Origin: an uncultured Pseudomonadota bacterium
GTDB lineage: Bacteria > Pseudomonadota > Gammaproteobacteria > Burkholderiales > Eutrophovitaceae
DNA length: 9,908 nucleotides
NCBI GenBank assembly: GCA_913057845.1
Contig: CAJXPC010000042.1
Span: forward strand, 1-9,908
Direction of reading: 5' to 3'
Part shown: positions 6,905-9,908 of the stretch, in pieces
Layout: every line of letters begins with the position of its first letter
Numbering within the stretch: the stretch's first letter is position 1
The notes under the pieces: model-generated
The model's database searches: none
Told to the model about the DNA's origin: nothing
The model's input: the letters and a program-made list of their open reading frames with translations, nothing else
Program-made: the position numbers and the translations under genes

Positions 6905-6913
6905 ATTCTATCA
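6905..6913 (-). promoter_or_regulatory. Extended -10 promoter element of thiS
   Basis: The minus strand reads TGATAGAAT: a TGn extension (6913-6911) followed by TAGAAT (6910-6905), five of six matches to TATAAT. Extended -10 promoters can work with a poor -35, and here the best -35 (TCGATT, 6932-6927, 16-nt spacer) is weak. Transcription would start near 6898, about 27 nt before the thiS ATG. Confidence 0.5.
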
Positions 6914-7012
6914 CTGGCAAAGTCTCAATCGATATTCTTAGTTTCGTTACGTTCGTTTATTTAATTTAAAATTGGGTTAACTTTAGACGTCGTAAGCGAG
7001 CTTTGCAGAAGA

Positions 7013-7037
7013 GATTGGTCAAAGATTTTGACCAATC
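7013..7037. repeat. Perfect 11-bp inverted repeat upstream of mutY (operator or hairpin)
   Basis: GATTGGTCAAA (7013-7023) and TTTGACCAATC (7027-7037) are perfect reverse complements around a GAT spacer. No T-tract follows directly on either strand, so it is not a canonical intrinsic terminator. As DNA it looks like a binding site for a dimeric regulator; as RNA it would be a tight 11-bp hairpin. The right arm includes the -35-like TTGACC (7028-7033) and ends 59 nt before the mutY start codon. The regulator is unknown. Confidence 0.6.
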
Positions 7038-7096
7038 CTGTAGCGTGAGATTTTTAGCTTGTCTGCGCGTAAATTTTTCATACTTGGATTGTAGAT

Positions 7097-8134
7097 GTGC
7101 TTAATTTTTCAGATGATGTAGTTAAGTGGCAGCTGAAGCATGGCCGACATGATTTGCCTTGGCAGATGAACCGAACGCCATATGGGGTATGGGTGTCCGA
7201 AATCATGTTGCAACAAACTCAAGTGGGCACCGCGATTAAGTATTTTTCACAGTTTATGACTGTGTTCCCAGATGTCGTGTCACTCGCTCGGAGCACCGAA
7301 GATGAGGTCTTGAGCCTTTGGAGTGGATTGGGTTATTACTCTAGGGCTAGAAATTTACTCAAATCAGCCCGGTTGCTAGTCGAGGCTCATGGGGGTGTTG
7401 TGCCCTCAGACTACGATGTCTTAATAAGCCTTCCCGGCATTGGTCGTTCTACCGCCGGTGCAATTCTAGCGTTAGCCTATAAAAAAAAATACCCGATACT
7501 CGATGGAAATGTAAAACGAGTGCTAGCGAGGGTCTTTCGCGTTGATGGGCCGACCAACGTGAGCTCAACGATGCGGAAGTTATGGGTGCTTGCTGAGGAA
7601 CTGATGCCTAATAAGCATATTGATGCGTACACTCAAGGTTTAATGGATCTAGGGGCTACTGTATGTGTTCGTCGTAATCCCGCCTGTGTATCCTGTCCTT
7701 TGCAAGAAAGATGTCGTGCTAAAATTGAGGATGTTGTTGGGACATACCCTGTTCCCAACTTAAAGAAAGAGATAGCTAAAAAATCGATTTATATGGTCGT
7801 TTTTGTACACGGCGAAATGGTTTTAATGCTTAAGAATTTAGGTGGGCGATTATGGCCGGGACTTTTGGGGTTTGTTGATTCTGAGATTTTTTCTACAGAT
7901 ATTTTAGATCAATACGCAGATGAGTTTAAATTGGAGGTGGAGTCCATCGTACATCTCGATACTTTTCGTCACCGACTCACGCACATTGATTATGTCGTTC
8001 ACCCCATACGAGTGAATGTTACACGACATTGCTCAAAAGAAGAGCGTTCTGGGTTGAAATGGATTAACCTTAATGACCAAAGTCAGCTACCTATTTCAGT
8101 GCCTGTTAGGAAGATATTTAAGTTGCTCCGCTAG
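7097..8134 (+). CDS. mutY: Adenine DNA glycosylase MutY
   Basis: Base-excision repair enzyme that removes adenine mispaired with 8-oxoguanine, 345 residues. The catalytic Glu is E35 in SEIMLQQTQVGT. The helix-hairpin-helix is LPGIGRSTAGA (112-122), with catalytic Asp D136 in ILDGNVKRV. The [4Fe-4S] cluster has the family spacing C190-X6-C197-X2-C200-X5-C206. The C-terminal NUDIX-like 8-oxoG sensor is present, with LWPGLLGF (252-259) and TFRHRLTHIDY (289-299) in place of the FSH loop. The W-G-L-F segment lacks the usual following Pro-Glu, so this domain is rather divergent. The start is GTG: an in-frame TAA at 7070-7072 leaves no other common start codon, and the N-terminus fits the family. 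An A9 run (7481-7489) encodes K129-K131. It appears to be a single-gene unit whose stop overlaps that of rapZ. Confidence 0.95.
   Translation: MLNFSDDVVKWQLKHGRHDLPWQMNRTPYGVWVSEIMLQQTQVGTAIKYFSQFMTVFPDVVSLARSTEDEVLSLWSGLGYYSRARNLLKSARLLVEAHGGVVPSDYDVLISLPGIGRSTAGAILALAYKKKYPILDGNVKRVLARVFRVDGPTNVSSTMRKLWVLAEELMPNKHIDAYTQGLMDLGATVCVRRNPACVSCPLQERCRAKIEDVVGTYPVPNLKKEIAKKSIYMVVFVHGEMVLMLKNLGGRLWPGLLGFVDSEIFSTDILDQYADEFKLEVESIVHLDTFRHRLTHIDYVVHPIRVNVTRHCSKEERSGLKWINLNDQSQLPISVPVRKIFKLLR
7481..7489 (+). repeat. A9 homopolymer within mutY
   Basis: Nine consecutive A bases encode K129-K131, just after the helix-hairpin-helix and before catalytic D136. The reading frame is intact here. Such a run is prone to slippage in vivo and to indel errors in sequencing; a one-base change would destroy the catalytic Asp region and the Fe-S cluster. 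Confidence 0.85.
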
Positions 8135-8967
8135 CTCAAGTCGCGGTGACGCATCAGTGTGCGGTAGTCCTGTTTAAATTTATTTTTAAGTTGCTCTGCT
8201 ACATAAACCGATCGATGCTGCCCACCAGTACACCCGACCGAAACCGCTAGGGTCACGCGACCTTCATCAATGAATAAGGGCAGCCACCGACTGATGAGCT
8301 GATGAATATCATCTATAATTTTTCGTGTGTTGGCACTTCCGTTTAGATATTCAGCAACTCTTGAATCGGTGCCTGATAGTTGTTTTAACTCATCTTCGTA
8401 AAATGGGTTTGGCAAGCAGCGAACATCAAAAGTGAAATCTGTGTCTAGTGGTATGCCATGCTTGAATCCGAAGGACTGCAAGATTAGTTGTAGATGGTAA
8501 TGTTTGTTCTCGACGAGTCCTCTCACATGATTCTTCAGTTGCTGAGGAGTTAATCTGCTGGTGTCGATGTGCTCAGCGTTGATTTTGAGCGATTCAAGCA
8601 GCTTTCGCTCGGCCTCGATACTCTCAAAAAGGGTCATTTTTTTATTGGATAAAGGATGAGGTCTTCGGGTCTCCGAATAGCGTCGCAGTAGAGATTCATT
8701 GGAGGCATCGAGAAAAATTATTTTTACTTCTAGGCCTTGATTTGACAAATTTATAACCTCTTCCGGCAGCATGCCTAAAAAGGATGGGTTTCTGACATCG
8801 AGGCTGATGGCTACATTAGAGTATCCCTGATTTATCAGTGTTTTGATGCAAGCATCAAGGATTTGGATGGGCAAGTTGTCAATACAGTAAAAATCAAGGT
8901 CTTCGAGCGTTCTGAGTGCAACACTTTTGCCCGATCCAGATAGGCCTGTAAAGATAAAAATTTTCAT
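8131..8967 (-). CDS. rapZ: RNase adapter protein RapZ / nucleotide-binding protein YvcJ family
   Basis: Two-domain protein of 278 residues. In E. coli RapZ binds glucosamine-6-phosphate and delivers the small RNA GlmZ to RNase E; in other lineages the family is described only as a P-loop NTP-binding protein. Walker A is GLSGSGKSVAL (8-18), followed by LDFYCIDNLP (24-33). The C-terminal domain shows DVRCLPNPFY and the signature VGCTGGQHRSV. A TTG at 9003 is possible upstream, inside hprK, but the ATG at 8967 gives the family start (MKIFIFTGLSGSGKS). It begins 22 nt after hprK, so the two are probably co-transcribed, as is common in Betaproteobacteria. The TAG stop shares the palindrome CTAG (8131-8134) with the mutY stop. 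Confidence 0.95.
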   Translation of the reverse strand: MKIFIFTGLSGSGKSVALRTLEDLDFYCIDNLPIQILDACIKTLINQGYSNVAISLDVRNPSFLGMLPEEVINLSNQGLEVKIIFLDASNESLLRRYSETRRPHPLSNKKMTLFESIEAERKLLESLKINAEHIDTSRLTPQQLKNHVRGLVENKHYHLQLILQSFGFKHGIPLDTDFTFDVRCLPNPFYEDELKQLSGTDSRVAEYLNGSANTRKIIDDIHQLISRWLPLFIDEGRVTLAVSVGCTGGQHRSVYVAEQLKNKFKQDYRTLMRHRDLS

Positions 8968-8989
8968 TGCGTTAACACATTCATGGACT

Positions 8990-9864
8990 CTATTGTTCGG
9001 CAATGCTTTTGCTTTGGCGCGCCATAAATTCTTGGGTACTGTCTATGCCTCTGAGTTGCAACACGAAATTGCGCACAGCGGCCTCTACTAGTACCGCGAG
9101 ATTTCGTCCTGCCGCAACAGGTAATTGCACTTTCCGTACATCCACATCTAAGATACTTTGCGAGGATGCGTGTAGGGGTAAACGCTCTGTTTGAGCGATT
9201 TGTGTTTGGCTGGGCTTCATCAACTCAACGATTAAGTTGAGATTTTTCCGTCGCCTTACTGCCGTCTCTCCAAAAATGGTTCTAATGTTAAGTAAGCCTA
9301 ACCCACGCACCTCTAGGAAGTCTTTTAGGAGGTCGGGGCTTCTACCCTCAAGCGTCTTGGGGGCAATGTGGAACAGCTCCACAATATCATCGGCGACGAG
9401 GCCAGACCCTCTGGATATCAGTTCTAACGCCAGCTCACTTTTTCCAACGCCACTTTCACCTGTGATCATCACGCCAACGCCCAGAACATCTAATAGAACG
9501 CCATGGTGTGTGATGTAATCTGCTAGGGCTCTCCCCAGGTATGTTCTGATCACCCAGATAATCTGAAGACTTGGGAGGGTAGAGCAAAGGACTGGAATAT
9601 TATGTATTTTGGCAACATCTACGATTGATTGAGGGCACGATTCACCATCGGAGATAATAAAGCAGGCAGTATTGGCCGCTATCTTTTCGAGGGATTGAAT
9701 TTGAGATTGTAAGGCGGTATCTCTAAAGTAAGTGGCCTCTGTTCGGCTGAAAATTTGAATCCAATTAGGGTGTATGAGGTTGAGGTGCCCGATTAATCCG
9801 TTAGAGGACTCATTGACGACATTTGAATCCAGAGCACGCGTATCAGCGCCATGTCCCATTTCCC
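8990..9864 (-). CDS. hprK: HPr kinase/phosphorylase, 5' end missing
   Basis: Bifunctional enzyme that phosphorylates HPr of the phosphotransferase system on serine and removes the phosphate again. 290 residues are visible; families usually have about 310-325, so roughly 20-30 N-terminal residues lie beyond the insert. Counting from the first visible Met (9859): GHLNLIHPNWIQ (24-35), THHGVLLDVLG (117-127), Walker A GESGVGKS (134-141), VADDIVEL (155-162) and the family signature EVRGLGLLNIRTIFGETAV (183-201). The end GIDSTQEFMARQ (271-282) is typical. That Met sits inside the N-terminal domain and is not the real start; the open frame continues to the adapter. The gene is followed by rapZ. ptsN often precedes it in relatives but would be off the window. 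Confidence 0.94.
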
Positions 9865-9908
9865 CTGTCTCTTATACACATCTGACGCTGCCGACGAATA
9901 GAGAGGTG
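9865..9908 (-). other. Nextera i5-side library adapter (not genomic)
   Basis: Positions 9865-9883 (CTGTCTCTTATACACATCT) are the Tn5 mosaic end, and 9884-9897 complete the reverse complement of the Nextera read-1 adapter. Bases 9898-9905 (ATAGAGAG) occupy the i5 index slot and are the complement of CTCTCTAT, which I recall as index S502. GTG (9906-9908) begins the P5 primer complement. Genomic sequence ends at about 9864. Any protein or alignment extending past 9864 is artificial. Confidence 0.98.

Larger units (their letters stand above)
6872..7096. promoter_or_regulatory. Divergent thiS / mutY intergenic region
   Basis: 225 nt between the divergent thiS and mutY starts, the longest non-coding stretch in the window. 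It holds a probable extended -10 promoter for thiS (6905-6913), a perfect 11-bp inverted repeat (7013-7037) and an extra copy of its 8-bp half-site (6897-6904). On the mutY side TTGACC (7028-7033) in the right arm resembles a -35 box, but the hexamer 17 nt further on (7051-7056, TTTTTA) is a poor -10. No open reading frame, tRNA or TPP riboswitch was recognised here. Confidence 0.65.

Noticed and set aside
6729..6920. 63-residue minus-strand ORF overlapping thiS
   Set aside because: It starts with TTG, overlaps thiS in another frame, and its peptide shows no recognisable features.
7013..7056. Intrinsic terminator formed by the palindrome plus the later T5 run
   Set aside because: The T-run (7051-7055) is 13 nt beyond the stem, and the minus strand has none; no gene end on either strand lies nearby to need it.
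6872..7096. TPP riboswitch upstream of thiS
   Set aside because: I looked on the minus strand for the CTGAGA and ACCTGATCTGG-type signatures and found neither; the predicted leader is too short.
9237..9518. 93-residue plus-strand ORF
   Set aside because: It is antisense to the conserved Walker A and signature regions of hprK.
49..9864. A novel defence, mobile or secondary-metabolism system
   Set aside because: Every long frame is assigned to a known housekeeping family; I saw no transposase, integrase, repeat array, toxin-antitoxin pair or unknown gene cluster.

Overview
The window is one sequencing-library molecule, with Nextera transposase adapters and sample indices still attached at both ends (1-48 and 9865-9908). 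The biological insert is about 49-9864. It carries a dense block of bacterial housekeeping genes with no mobile element, tRNA, rRNA or CRISPR array that I can see. Protein signatures and gene order point to a betaproteobacterium (Burkholderiales/Nitrosomonadales-like). These include an HPr kinase next to RapZ, a yicC-gmk-rpoZ-spoT block divergent from rph-rdgB-hemW, and ThiS/ThiG/TrmB sequences of betaproteobacterial type. Base composition is moderate, mid-40s %GC by eye, which is low for the class and would suit a small-genome aquatic lineage. Genus cannot be told from this window.

Layout. Five apparent transcription units alternate in direction. (1) Minus strand, 2446 to 49: yicC, gmk, rpoZ and the 5' third of spoT, tightly packed and running off the left edge. 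(2) Plus strand, 2564-5097: rph, rdgB (overlapping rph) and hemW, with a possible 21-codon ORF between the last two. (3) Minus strand, 6871-5109: thiS, thiG, trmB. (4) Plus strand, 7097-8134: mutY alone. (5) Minus strand, from beyond the right edge to 8131: hprK (5' end missing) and rapZ. The two divergent gaps (2447-2563 and 6872-7096) are the main promoter regions. The two convergent junctions (5098-5108 and 8131-8134) are too short for ordinary terminators.

Functions. Unit 1 touches guanine nucleotides (GMP kinase, ppGpp synthetase/hydrolase), the RNA polymerase omega subunit and RNA decay. Unit 2 covers RNA 3'-end trimming, cleansing of deaminated nucleotides and a heme chaperone. Unit 3 makes the thiazole half of thiamine and modifies tRNA. 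MutY repairs 8-oxoguanine mispairs. HprK/RapZ belong to PTS-type regulation. All reading frames look intact; the only truncations are at the adapter junctions.

I found no undescribed multi-gene system. The observations most worth checking are the perfect 11-bp inverted repeat (7013-7037) upstream of mutY with a third half-site at the presumed thiS transcription start, the A9 homopolymer inside mutY, the short coupled ORF between rdgB and hemW, and the adapter sequence that creates false protein ends.
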